Source of the DNA: Sphingobium fuliginis
Lineage (GTDB): Bacteria; Pseudomonadota; Alphaproteobacteria; Sphingomonadales; Sphingomonadaceae
Reading direction: 5' to 3'
Assembly: GCF_004152845.1 (NCBI RefSeq)
Contig: NZ_SEON01000006.1
Coordinates: 124,001 to 188,000 of the forward strand
Length of the DNA stretch: 64,000 nucleotides
Shown: positions 7,166 to 15,650 of the stretch, piece after piece
How positions within the stretch are numbered: position 1 is the first letter of the stretch
Layout of the letters: each line of letters starts with the position of its first letter
Notes under the pieces: model-generated
Databases searched by the model: none
Told to the model about the DNA's origin: nothing
What the model saw: only the letters and a program-made list of their open reading frames with translations
Position numbers and translations under genes: made by a program

Positions 7166-10114
7166 TCATTGCCCGCCGGAAACAAGTTCCGCGACGTCAT
7201 AATATTTTCCGTTGGCGATCACCTTCCTCACATTGAAAGTGTTCGCGATATTCTCCCGCGGATCGCCCGCGAGGAGGGTAATGTCCGCCAGCTTGCCAGC
7301 CTCCAGCGTCCCTGCGTCCAGGTTGAGCGACTTGGCCGAATTGACCGTCGCCGTCTGCAAGGCCTGGAAGGGCGTCAGCCCCGCATCCACATAGGAGGAA
7401 AGCTCCGCATGCAGGTTGGTCGCGATCATCGTGTCGGTGCCCGCCGCGACCAGCGTGCCGGCATCGAACATCTTCTTCAGGCTGGTCAGGCTGCCCGCCA
7501 TCATCGGCCGCAACAGCGCCGCCATCGGATCGCTTTCCGTCACCGTCTTGCGCGCCCAGATCGGATAGAGGTTGATGCGCGGATCGTCGCGATAGGACGG
7601 GTTCTTCTCCAGATAATTGGTCAGGGCGCCGAAATTGGTGGGTGTCAGCGTGCGGCCGCTCCTGCCGAAAAGCTGGATCACATCTTCATAGGCCATGCCC
7701 ATCGGCCCCTGCTTGGGCGAATAGCCGCGGCGGCTGGTCGCGCCCAGATGCTCGGTCGCGTCGACCCCTGTATAGGCGGCGGGGAAGATTTCATGGCCGG
7801 TGACCGGCACGCCCATCTGGTGCGCCGCCTCCACGATGCGCCGCTGGTAGATGTCGGGCATGCGGACATAGCTTTTCAATATGTCGTATTTGAGGATGCG
7901 GGCGCGCTCCAGCTCCCGCTCCAGATGAGCCGGGCCGGAAACGGCGACGCCCATCTTGTAATAGACGCGCTGCCATTCGAACAGCGGCCCGTTGACATAG
8001 AGGCGCGGGCTGATGCGCACGCCCGCTTCGGCTGCCTCCCGATCCTCTATCGCGTCATAGACCTGGTTGCCCGGATCGCGCACGGTGGTGATGCCATAGG
8101 CGAGCCATGCGCGTTCCAGATTGGAGCCGAAATCCTTTTGCAGATGAGCGTGATGCTCGATCAGGCCGGGAATGGCGGTGAGGCCGGTGCCGTCGACGAA
8201 ACGGTCCGCCTGATGCAGCGCCGGATCATGATCGCGGATCGCGGCGATGCGGTTGCCCTCGATCACGATGTCCTTGTCATGCTGGGTCTCGTCGCGGACG
8301 GAGTCGACCAGATTGCTGACGTGGATTACCATCCGCCCGGTCGGATTGGCGAGGCGGTAGCTGAGGTCGACCGGAATCTCCCGGATCACGCCGGTTTCGG
8401 TATCGATCGCCTTCAGCTTGTCCGACGACTGGTAGAGGATGGTGCGGCTGTCGGCGGTCCAGGTCGGGAAATAGGAGATTTCGGAGGTGTAGCTGCGCGG
8501 CGGGCCCATCGGCTTGCCGTCGGCGGCGACGGGCCAGATCTTCAGCAGGCCTTCGTAGATCGCTGCCATCTTCGTGCCGTCGGGCGACCAGGCGGGACCG
8601 CCGCCGCCCCGCGTGTCGGTTCCGGCATTGTCCTGCGGCACCTGCCAGAAGGGCTCGCCCTTGCCATCGGCGGGGATGACGTAGACCTGGTTGGTGCCCT
8701 CACGGAAGCTGTTGGAATATTTATAGGAGAGCGCGATGGCGACATATTTGCCGTCCGCCGACCAGGTGGGGCTGCCCGGCTGGCCGAGCGAGGCCTGAAG
8801 CCGCGTCACCTTGCCGCTCGCCACGTCGACGACGCAGACGCCCGCGACGCCCCAACGCCCGTCGACATCGAGGAAGGCGATGCGGCCGCCGTCATGCGAC
8901 CAGGCCGCGCCAAGCGGCTGGGTATCCATGTCGGTGAGCTGGCGGTCCTTGCCGGTCCTGAGATCGCGTATCCACAGTTGCGGCAAGCCGCCGCCCTTGT
9001 CGGAGGTATAGACGATGCTCTGCCCGTCAGGCGACCAGGCGGGATCGGCGTCCAACGCGGCGTCCTTGGTGAGGTTCTCCGGCACGCCGCCCTTGGAGGA
9101 CATAAGGTAGAGATCGCCCAGCGCCACGAAGGCGATGCGGCTGCCATCGGGCGAGATGGTAGGATGGACGATGCCCAGCGCCTTGCGCGGCGCGGTGGAA
9201 TCCCAGTCGCGCTTCGCCCGCGCATAGCTGGGCTTCACCACCTCCAGCGTGGCGGCGAAATCGACGGTGGAGAGGCGTCCGCCGCTCCGGTGCCTGATCT
9301 TGCCGTCCGAGACGTAATAATAGCCGCCCTTCCCCCAGCTTATGCGGAAGGGAAAGACATTCTCGGTTGCGCTGACGGCCTTCCCGTCCACTTCCAGATG
9401 GCTGCCCTTCGCGTCCTGCACCACATACGCCAGTTCGCCGCCGGGGCCGAAGGAGGGCGCATCCACCCTGCCCTCGGCCTGCTTGAGCAGGCTTTCCCTG
9501 CCGTCCGCCAGCGTCGTTGCGTAGAGCGCCGTCCTGCTGCCGTCGATCCCGGCATAGGCGATCCTCGCGCCGTCGGGCGACCAGCTCGGCATCCGGTCCT
9601 CGCGCGGACTGCTGCTGATCTGCTTCACCGCCCCGCTGGCGACGTCCAGCGTCCAGATGTCGTAATTGCCGCTGCGGTCGGAGGAGAAGGCGATGGTCTT
9701 CCCATCGGGCGACCAGGCCGGTTCGCGATCATCCCACGCGCCCAGCGTCAGCTTGCGCATGTCGCTGCCGTCGGGCTTGATCGTCCAGAGATCGTAGCCG
9801 CCGTCGCGATAGGCGAAATAGGCGAGGCGCGATCCGTCGGGCGACCAGACCGGCTGGCGCGCATCGTTGAAATAGTCGGTGATGCGCTTCGCCTTGCCGC
9901 CCCTGGCGGGGATGATCCAGAGGCTTCCCTGAAGATCGACCGCCAGCCATTTGCCGTCCGGCGAGACGGACACGGCCATGGAGGTGCCCTCATGCACGTC
10001 GAAGGCGATGGGCTTTTCCCCACCCGGCGGGGGCAGATTGGCGGGCTGGGCATAGGCCTGCACGGCGCAGGCCGACAGCAGGGCGAGGGAAAACAGCTTC
10101 AGCGGAGACTTCAT
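7166..10114 (-). CDS. Exported amidohydrolase with N-terminal TolB-like beta-propeller
   Basis: This 982-residue protein has a signal peptide (to AYA, ~residue 22). At least nine PD40/TolB-like repeats of the form P-x-W-S-P-D-G-x-x-I-A cover residues ~40-600. A metal-dependent amidohydrolase barrel follows: HHAH metal site, LKSYVRM lysine, VTGHEIFP and ATEHLG histidines, AAGTDTM aspartate. Family members hydrolyse amides, dipeptides or cyclic imides, and the propeller may gate substrate or hold partners. It is 12 bp downstream of a gamma-glutamyltransferase gene and upstream of RidA, so it belongs to the same minus-strand export operon. It may act on peptides or acylated amines entering through the nearby TonB-dependent receptor; the substrate is not evident. 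Confidence 0.88.
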   Translation of the reverse strand: MKSPLKLFSLALLSACAVQAYAQPANLPPPGGEKPIAFDVHEGTSMAVSVSPDGKWLAVDLQGSLWIIPARGGKAKRITDYFNDARQPVWSPDGSRLAYFAYRDGGYDLWTIKPDGSDMRKLTLGAWDDREPAWSPDGKTIAFSSDRSGNYDIWTLDVASGAVKQISSSPREDRMPSWSPDGARIAYAGIDGSRTALYATTLADGRESLLKQAEGRVDAPSFGPGGELAYVVQDAKGSHLEVDGKAVSATENVFPFRISWGKGGYYYVSDGKIRHRSGGRLSTVDFAATLEVVKPSYARAKRDWDSTAPRKALGIVHPTISPDGSRIAFVALGDLYLMSSKGGVPENLTKDAALDADPAWSPDGQSIVYTSDKGGGLPQLWIRDLRTGKDRQLTDMDTQPLGAAWSHDGGRIAFLDVDGRWGVAGVCVVDVASGKVTRLQASLGQPGSPTWSADGKYVAIALSYKYSNSFREGTNQVYVIPADGKGEPFWQVPQDNAGTDTRGGGGPAWSPDGTKMAAIYEGLLKIWPVAADGKPMGPPRSYTSEISYFPTWTADSRTILYQSSDKLKAIDTETGVIREIPVDLSYRLANPTGRMVIHVSNLVDSVRDETQHDKDIVIEGNRIAAIRDHDPALHQADRFVDGTGLTAIPGLIEHHAHLQKDFGSNLERAWLAYGITTVRDPGNQVYDAIEDREAAEAGVRISPRLYVNGPLFEWQRVYYKMGVAVSGPAHLERELERARILKYDILKSYVRMPDIYQRRIVEAAHQMGVPVTGHEIFPAAYTGVDATEHLGATSRRGYSPKQGPMGMAYEDVIQLFGRSGRTLTPTNFGALTNYLEKNPSYRDDPRINLYPIWARKTVTESDPMAALLRPMMAGSLTSLKKMFDAGTLVAAGTDTMIATNLHAELSSYVDAGLTPFQALQTATVNSAKSLNLDAGTLEAGKLADITLLAGDPRENIANTFNVRKVIANGKYYDVAELVSGGQ

Positions 10115-10126
10115 GTACGCGCCCTC

Positions 10127-12001
10127 TTACCAACCAAAGACATAGCGTTCGCGGCGCACGTCCGCCCCGCCGCGCAAGGTGCCGCTGCCGGGCACGACGC
10201 CCGCCGCAACGATCCCGGTGGAGACGGCGAAAGGCCCCAGCACGTCGAGCTTGTGCCCGCGCGCGGCCAGATCATCGCGCACCGATTGCGGCACGCGATT
10301 CTCGATCTCCAGCACGCCCGGTTCATCCTTCTTGATCGCGAAGGAGGCGTGGAAATGGTTGCTGTTGATGCGCGGCGCCTCGATGGCGGCCTGGAGCGGC
10401 TGGTCGAAGGCCAGCACGCGCAGCAGCACGTTCATGATCTGCTGGTCCTGATTGTCGCCGCCGGGCGTGCCGATGGCCAGATAAGGCGCGCCGTCCTTCA
10501 GCACCATGGAGGGGGAGAGCGTCGTGCGCGGCCGTTTGCCCGGCACCAGCACATTGGGGCTTTCCGGATCGAGATCGAAGACGGTGAGCCGGTTGCTCAT
10601 CGGCACGCCGGTATCGCCCGCAATATAGGCGCCGCCCAGCAACCAGCCCGAACTGGGCGTGGCGCTGAACAGATTGCCGTCCTTGTCGACCACTTCGATG
10701 GCGGTGGTGTCGGCGGTCGGGCGCGGCGGGGCCTTCAGCATATGCGGCGTAAAGGCGGGCGTTGTCCGAGCCTTGCCCTCGAACGCCCAGGGGTCACCAT
10801 AGCGATGCTCCAGCGAAGCCTTCGGCCCGATCTGCTTCGCGCGCTCTGCGGCATAGGCCTTGGACAAGAGGCCCTTCATCGGCACGGTCGCGAAATCCGG
10901 GTCCCCGAAATAGGCGTTGCGGTCGTCGAAGGCGAGCTTGATCGATTCCGCGACGGTGTGGAGATAGGGCGCGGACCCCGGCTCCATCGACGCGATGCCC
11001 GCCGCCTCCGCAATGTTGAGCGCCATCAGCATGGCCGGGCCCTGGCTCCAGAAGCCGCCCTTATAGACTTCATAGCCGAAGACGCTGGTCATCGTCGGGG
11101 TTTCGACCTTGCCCTTATAGGCGGCGAGGTCTTCATAGCGCATCAGTCCGCCGTCGCGCTCCATCGCAGCGCCGATCCGCCGGGCGATGTCGCCCTTGTA
11201 GAAGGCGTCGCGCCCGGCCTGGATCGCGGCCTTGCGGTTCTTCGTCTTCTTATAGGCTGCCCGGTCCGCTTCCGCGATGATGCGAATGGTCTTCGCCAGA
11301 TTGGGCTGGCGGAAGATTTCGCCCACTTTCGGCAAGGCTCCACCCGGATAATAGGTGTCATAGGCGTCCTTCCACTTGGACGTCGCCTTCTTCTGGCTGG
11401 CGAAGACTTCGGCCAGGAAATTATACATGACGAAACCGTCCGCCAGTTCGATGGCGGGTTGCAGCACCTGATCGAGCGTCATCGTGCCGTTGAGTTGCAG
11501 CGCGAGGGCCATGGCGTCGACCATGGCGGGGACGGTGCCGCCATTGGGACCGTTGCCGGGAATGACGCCCGCCCTGGCGAACCTGTCCGGCGTGGCGAGC
11601 ATGGGCGCGACGCCCTGCCCGTTCACCAGCGAAACCTTCTTCGCCTTCGCGTCATAGATGATGGTCGGCGCTTCGCCGCCGAAGCCGAAATGCGAAATCT
11701 CCGTCACGGCGGCCGCGAACACCGCCGCGACGCCCGCGTCCGTCGCATTGCCGCCCGCCATCAATATGCGCGTCCCCGCCGCCACCGCATAATGACGCCC
11801 GGCGGCGACGATGCCGAAATTGCCGACGATCTCCGGCCGCAGCGTTTCGCCGGCGCTCACCAGCCGGGTCGGCTCCAGCGGCGCCCTGGCGGCGGGCGCC
11901 GCGTCCTGCGCGGAGGCTCCCGTCTGGGCCAGGGCGACGCCCCCCATAGCCAATGCCGCGAAGTCGCGACGGCTCAATCCCTGCCCTGCAGTATCGGTCA
12001 T
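10127..12001 (-). CDS. ggt: Gamma-glutamyltransferase, Tat-exported (copy 1)
   Basis: This 624-residue protein has a Tat signal (LSRRDFAALAMGG) and the Ntn-hydrolase gamma-glutamyltransferase fold. The expected autocleavage point lies before T432 in ADTTAIEVVDKDGN, equivalent to the TTHxS-V-D motif of E. coli GGT; this Thr becomes the N-terminal nucleophile of the small subunit. GTPGGDNQDQQIMNVLL near the C-terminus is the oxyanion/glycine-rich segment. The enzyme splits gamma-glutamyl amides in the periplasm and transfers or hydrolyses the glutamyl group. It is first in the minus-strand operon and divergent from a TonB-dependent receptor, 452 bp away. It differs clearly from the second copy at 15651, so it is not a recent duplicate. 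Confidence 0.9.
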   Translation of the reverse strand: MTDTAGQGLSRRDFAALAMGGVALAQTGASAQDAAPAARAPLEPTRLVSAGETLRPEIVGNFGIVAAGRHYAVAAGTRILMAGGNATDAGVAAVFAAAVTEISHFGFGGEAPTIIYDAKAKKVSLVNGQGVAPMLATPDRFARAGVIPGNGPNGGTVPAMVDAMALALQLNGTMTLDQVLQPAIELADGFVMYNFLAEVFASQKKATSKWKDAYDTYYPGGALPKVGEIFRQPNLAKTIRIIAEADRAAYKKTKNRKAAIQAGRDAFYKGDIARRIGAAMERDGGLMRYEDLAAYKGKVETPTMTSVFGYEVYKGGFWSQGPAMLMALNIAEAAGIASMEPGSAPYLHTVAESIKLAFDDRNAYFGDPDFATVPMKGLLSKAYAAERAKQIGPKASLEHRYGDPWAFEGKARTTPAFTPHMLKAPPRPTADTTAIEVVDKDGNLFSATPSSGWLLGGAYIAGDTGVPMSNRLTVFDLDPESPNVLVPGKRPRTTLSPSMVLKDGAPYLAIGTPGGDNQDQQIMNVLLRVLAFDQPLQAAIEAPRINSNHFHASFAIKKDEPGVLEIENRVPQSVRDDLAARGHKLDVLGPFAVSTGIVAAGVVPGSGTLRGGADVRRERYVFGW

Positions 12002-12267
12002 GAACGAAGATCCCCTGTAATCGGCATAGTCAGCGCTACCCGAGGGAAAGCAGGCATCTGCCTTGCCGGTCCTTTCCCTGTAACGAGAATGATCCCGCTT
12101 TCCACTATGCTTCAGGAAATTTCATGGAATTTTAAAAATATTCATCCGGCCATGGCGGAAATCATGTTCTGATCAGTTCTACTCTCCCGAACGGATGCGA
12201 TAGTGGGCGTTTCGTCCGTCAATGCATGCTGCCGGCGTGGGGCCGGAAACAACATGGTCCACAGGGG

Positions 12268-12390
12268 ATGATGCCGGAACTCCAGCTATCGGGGGATCCG
12301 CGAATGCACAGTCTGGGCCAATTCCCAATATATAAGAACAACCGCCTGTCGTGCACGGGATTCATCGGCGCGCACCTGCCCGATAGCTGA
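12268..12390 (+). CDS. Possible 40-residue leader peptide upstream of the TonB-dependent receptor
   Basis: Two consecutive ATG codons follow ACAGGGG, which is rather close for a ribosome site. The frame reads MMPELQLSGDPRMHSLGQFP and ends at TGA 12388-12390, just inside the 3' arm of the closing stem of the candidate leader RNA and 8 nt before a 14-bp hairpin. The placement fits a translated leader whose ribosome position could change the RNA fold. A 40-codon frame can easily arise by chance in GC-rich DNA, there is no run of one amino acid, and the peptide matches nothing I know. Treat as tentative. Confidence 0.2.
   Translation: MMPELQLSGDPRMHSLGQFPIYKNNRLSCTGFIGAHLPDS
12283..12389 (+). 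ncRNA. Candidate structured 5' leader RNA of the TonB-dependent receptor gene
   Basis: CAGCTATCGGG at 12283-12293 is perfectly complementary to CCCGATAGCTG at 12379-12389, giving an 11-bp closing stem. Inside it, CCG (12298-12300), GAA (12302-12304) and TGCAC (12305-12309) can pair in order with CGG (12366-12368), TTC (12361-12363) and GTGCA (12351-12355), and TGGG-CCAATT-CCCA (12314-12327) makes an apical hairpin. The arrangement resembles a cis-regulatory RNA or small RNA. It is followed 9 nt later by a 14-bp terminator-like hairpin and then the receptor start codon. I do not recognise a known riboswitch class. Transcription of the region is assumed, not shown. Confidence 0.35.
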
Positions 12391-12398
12391 ACCGCGCA

Positions 12399-12433
12399 AA
12401 GCCCGTCCGCCGAAGGGATCGGCGGACGGGCTT
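12399..12433 (+). terminator. Perfect 14-bp hairpin (terminator or attenuator-like) just upstream of the receptor gene
   Basis: AAGCCCGTCCGCCG pairs perfectly with CGGCGGACGGGCTT around a 7-nt loop. Only two Ts end the stem, so it is not a classical strong terminator on this strand. It ends 20 nt before the receptor ATG at 12454, with the AGGGGA ribosome site directly after it. It may terminate a short upstream RNA, attenuate the receptor transcript, or shield or stabilise the mRNA 5' end. Confidence 0.55.
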
Positions 12434-12453
12434 CATCACAGGGGAACAGCAAG

Positions 12454-15400
12454 ATGAGGGTGAGAAGGAACAGCATTTCGACGCTGGCGGGAGCCAGCCT
12501 TTGGGCATTGACGGCAGGGGCGCTTCACGCGCAGACGGCAGCCGACACCGCTCCGCAGGACAGCGGAGCAGACGCCGAGATCGTCGTCATCGGCACCCAG
12601 ATCAGGGGCGCGAACACGACCGGCGCGCTGCCCGTCAGCGTGGTGGGCGAACAGCAGATCGAAGCGGTGGCCGCAGTGTCCGGCGCCGATCTTTTCCGGT
12701 CCATCCCGCAATTGGGCGGCGTGACCTTCAACGAACAGGTGCTGGGCGGCGGCAATGCGAACGCGGCGCGCGGCGACGTTTCCACCGTATCGCTGCGCGG
12801 CCTGGGCCAGGGCAACACGCTGCTGCTGATCAACGGCCGCCGCACCGTGCTGCACCCCACGTCACAGGCCATCACCGGCGTCATCGATTCCGGCGTCCCG
12901 ACTTTCGGCTATAACGCCAACACCATTCCCGTGGGCAACATAGCGCGCGTCGAAGTGCTGCGCGACGGCGCGGCGGCTCTCTACGGTTCGGATGCTGTTG
13001 CCGGCGTCGTCAACAATGTCCTCAATTCCGATTTCAACGGCGCCAAGTTCGACGCGCAATATGGCGGAGCCGAAGGTACCAATCTTCGCGAGTTCACCGT
13101 CAACGGCCTGATCGGCAAGGATTTCAGCGAAGGACGCGGCAACATCACCCTGTTCGCCGGCTATGCGCAGAAGTCGAAGCTTTATCTCAGCGATCAGGAT
13201 TATACCGCCAATGTCGACCGGCGCGGCTATGTCGCGGGCACCAGCTTCGCCGGCGTCTCCGCGTTCAACGGCACCAGCACCAGCACGCCCTGGGGCACGT
13301 TCCGCGCGCTCAGCCCCGCCGCCAACGGCACCTTCCTCAACCGGACGATCACCAGTAACGGCGTCGCCTTCACCAACAGTTCCAGCCAGTTCCACATCCA
13401 ACCGAGCACCAACAGCGGATGCCGCATCCCGTCGGGCACCACCGGCACATGCTATGATGACGGCAACGGCGCGACGGAAATGGCGAACGTCGATTCCAAC
13501 CTGCGCTTCAATTCGCCGGCGACGTTCGACGACCTCACCACCCAGCCTTCGGTCAAGCGCATCAACCTGTTCGCCAACGGGCATTTCGACCTGACCGACA
13601 ACCTGACCCTCTATGGCGAAGCGGGCTTCTATCGCGGCAAGACGGAAGCGATCATCGGCGCGCCGGGTTCGCTGGCGAACATCCCGATCACCGTCGCCGC
13701 CAACGCCTATTGGAATCCGCTTGGGCCCATCGGTTCCCCCAACCGCCTGCCCGGGCTCAGCACCGCCGTCGTTCCGGCGACGGGCCTGCCCGTCCAGATC
13801 ACGTCCCTCAGCTATGTCGATGTCGGGTCGCGCAGCGTGGAGGTGACCAATTATCAATATCGCTTCCTGGGTGGCCTGAAGGGTAATATCGGCAATTGGG
13901 ACTGGGATACGGCCGGCCTCTATACATGGGCCACCGCCGCGGATACGCAGGAGAACTTCTCCAACACTTTGCTGCAGGCCGCGATCAACCGCACGACGCC
14001 CGACGCCTACAACCCCTTCAACGGCGGTTGCGTCGAGGCGCCGTCCATCGGCGACTGCACGCCCAACAGCGACGCGACCATCGACAGCTTCCGCATCAAG
14101 GCGACGCGCAAGACACGCACGTCGCTGGCCCTGTGGGACTTCAAGATTTCCAACGCCCATCTGCTGGGCCTGTGGGCGGACAACAGCATCGGCATCGCGG
14201 CAGGCGTCGAATATCGCCGCGAAACCTATCATGACAATCGTTCCCCCTATCAGGGCGGCATTCGCGGGGTCGACACCACCTATACCGATGCCGTCACCGG
14301 CATCTTCTACGGTTCCGACCTGGGCGGCGCCAGTCCCAGCCCCGACGTGCGCGGCAAGCGCAACGTGAAGTCCGCCTATGCGGAACTCGCCATCCCGATC
14401 TTCAGTCCGGAAATGGAGGTTCCCTTCTTCCGCAGCCTCGATTTCCAGATCGCCGGACGTTATGAAGACTATAGCGACGTCGGATCGGTCGCGAAGCCGA
14501 AGATCGCGGGAAGCTGGGAACTGCTTCAGGGCATGCGGTTGCGCGGTTCCTGGTCGCAGGGCTTCCGCGCCCCGAACCTTGAGGTGATCAATACCTCCAC
14601 GCTGGACCGCGTGAACACCGGCATCGACTATGTGCTCTGCGAAGCGGACCTGCGCGCCGGGCGGATTGCCAACTTCTCCCAGTGCAACCGCAGCATCTCC
14701 GTCCTGCGGCGCAGCGGCGGCAATCCCAATCTGAAGCCGGAGGAATCGGAAAGCTGGAGCTTTGGCGCGGTCATTTCCCCGCCGCTGGGCGACGGCTGGG
14801 GCAAGGTGACGTTCACCGTCGACCGCTGGCGCATCAAGCAGAAGAATGTGGTCGGCCTGCTCGACTATCAGAACGGCCTCAACCTCGATTATCTGCGGCG
14901 CGTGCAGGGCAGCAGCAATCCCAATGTCGTGCGCCGCGATCCCACGGCGGACGACGTGGCGCTGGTGGCGGGCACCGGACTCGCCCCGGTGGGCGAGCTT
15001 CTCTATGTGGTCGCCAATTTCGAGAACCTGCTGCCGGTGACGGTGCAGGGCATCGACTTCAACCTCGACTATCTGCTGCCGACCGCATCGATCGGCACCT
15101 TCTCCCTCAACGTCAACGCATCGCGCCTGATCAGCTATTATGTCGATGCTCCGGCAGGGGTGACGGCGGTGATCGACGGGCGCTCCGCGGGTCTGGTCAA
15201 TGCAGGCGTGCCGATCCAGGGCGGGGGCGACGTGGTGGGCCGCGACGGCCAACCGCGCTGGCGGATCGCGGCGACGCTCGACTGGACGCTGGGGCCGGTC
15301 AAGATCGGCGCCTATACGCAGTTCATCGACAGCGTATATGAGAATGCGGTACGCGATGGCTCGACCAATCCCTGGATCGTGAAGGGACAGACGACCGTCA

Positions 15401-15576
15401 ATCTCTATGCCCAATATACGTTCAAAAATGGCGGGCCGCTCAACGACACGAGCATCCAGATCGGCGCGCGCAACATCTTCGACAAGGACCCGCCATTGGC
15501 GTCGGGCGGCTATCTGTCGAACCTCTACCAGCCGCAGGCGCGCTACTGGTACACCAGCATCAAGAAATCCTTCTGA
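12454..15576 (+). CDS. TonB-dependent receptor (outer-membrane transporter)
   Basis: This 1040-residue protein has a signal peptide ending ALHA (~residue 26), a TonB-box-like EIVVIGTQIRG near residues 46-56, and a plug domain with DVSTVSLRGLGQGNTLLLING and NIARVEVLRDGAAALYGSDA. A long beta-barrel follows and ends YWYTSIKKSF with the terminal phenylalanine recognised by the BAM machinery. It imports a scarce substrate across the outer membrane using TonB energy. Flanking gamma-glutamyltransferases, an exported amidohydrolase and an amine oxidase suggest a peptide, gamma-glutamyl compound or amine rather than iron, but the barrel alone does not say. AGGGGA precedes the ATG. A hairpin with TTTT follows the stop, before the next gene. 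Confidence 0.93.
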   Translation: MRVRRNSISTLAGASLWALTAGALHAQTAADTAPQDSGADAEIVVIGTQIRGANTTGALPVSVVGEQQIEAVAAVSGADLFRSIPQLGGVTFNEQVLGGGNANAARGDVSTVSLRGLGQGNTLLLINGRRTVLHPTSQAITGVIDSGVPTFGYNANTIPVGNIARVEVLRDGAAALYGSDAVAGVVNNVLNSDFNGAKFDAQYGGAEGTNLREFTVNGLIGKDFSEGRGNITLFAGYAQKSKLYLSDQDYTANVDRRGYVAGTSFAGVSAFNGTSTSTPWGTFRALSPAANGTFLNRTITSNGVAFTNSSSQFHIQPSTNSGCRIPSGTTGTCYDDGNGATEMANVDSNLRFNSPATFDDLTTQPSVKRINLFANGHFDLTDNLTLYGEAGFYRGKTEAIIGAPGSLANIPITVAANAYWNPLGPIGSPNRLPGLSTAVVPATGLPVQITSLSYVDVGSRSVEVTNYQYRFLGGLKGNIGNWDWDTAGLYTWATAADTQENFSNTLLQAAINRTTPDAYNPFNGGCVEAPSIGDCTPNSDATIDSFRIKATRKTRTSLALWDFKISNAHLLGLWADNSIGIAAGVEYRRETYHDNRSPYQGGIRGVDTTYTDAVTGIFYGSDLGGASPSPDVRGKRNVKSAYAELAIPIFSPEMEVPFFRSLDFQIAGRYEDYSDVGSVAKPKIAGSWELLQGMRLRGSWSQGFRAPNLEVINTSTLDRVNTGIDYVLCEADLRAGRIANFSQCNRSISVLRRSGGNPNLKPEESESWSFGAVISPPLGDGWGKVTFTVDRWRIKQKNVVGLLDYQNGLNLDYLRRVQGSSNPNVVRRDPTADDVALVAGTGLAPVGELLYVVANFENLLPVTVQGIDFNLDYLLPTASIGTFSLNVNASRLISYYVDAPAGVTAVIDGRSAGLVNAGVPIQGGGDVVGRDGQPRWRIAATLDWTLGPVKIGAYTQFIDSVYENAVRDGSTNPWIVKGQTTVNLYAQYTFKNGGPLNDTSIQIGARNIFDKDPPLASGGYLSNLYQPQARYWYTSIKKSF

Positions 15577-15582
15577 TGCGGC

Positions 15583-15621
15583 GGGATGCGGCGCCATGCT
15601 CCCGGCGCCGCATCCCCTTTT
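15583..15621 (+). terminator. Intrinsic terminator-like hairpin between receptor and second gamma-glutamyltransferase
   Basis: GGGATGCGGCGCC pairs perfectly with GGCGCCGCATCCC (13 bp, 8-nt loop), followed by C and TTTT. It begins 6 nt after the receptor stop and ends 29 nt before the next ATG. It may end most receptor transcripts and lower expression of the downstream gamma-glutamyltransferase, or protect the receptor mRNA 3' end. No separate promoter for the downstream gene is obvious in the remaining 29 nt. Confidence 0.65.
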
Positions 15622-15650
15622 CCCTTGCCCCCAGGATCGAAGGTTGACCC

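Larger units (their letters stand above)
12002..12453. other. 452-bp divergent intergenic region with RNA-like leader
   Basis: This gap separates gamma-glutamyltransferase 1 (minus) from the TonB-dependent receptor (plus). The left half contains an A/T-rich patch around 12110-12155 that stands out in GC-rich DNA and may hold promoter or regulator sites. The right half holds a 40-codon open frame, an 11-bp inverted repeat bracketing ~85 nt, and a perfect 14-bp hairpin, listed separately. A TATATAAG box at 12329-12336 is the only promoter-like hexamer I see on the plus strand, and no good -35 precedes it. Confidence 0.6.

Noticed and set aside
7121..12172. A 1683-codon open frame on the plus strand
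   Set aside because: It is antisense to the amidohydrolase and gamma-glutamyltransferase genes, rich in Arg/His/Gly, with no domain. Long antisense frames are expected in GC-rich coding DNA.
12219..12476. An 85-codon minus-strand frame in the receptor leader
   Set aside because: It covers the hairpin and the start of the receptor gene, has no ribosome site, and is Cys/Pro-rich in an unprotein-like way.
12862..15597. A 911-codon open frame on the minus strand
   Set aside because: Antisense shadow of the TonB-dependent receptor; low-complexity composition and no recognisable motif.
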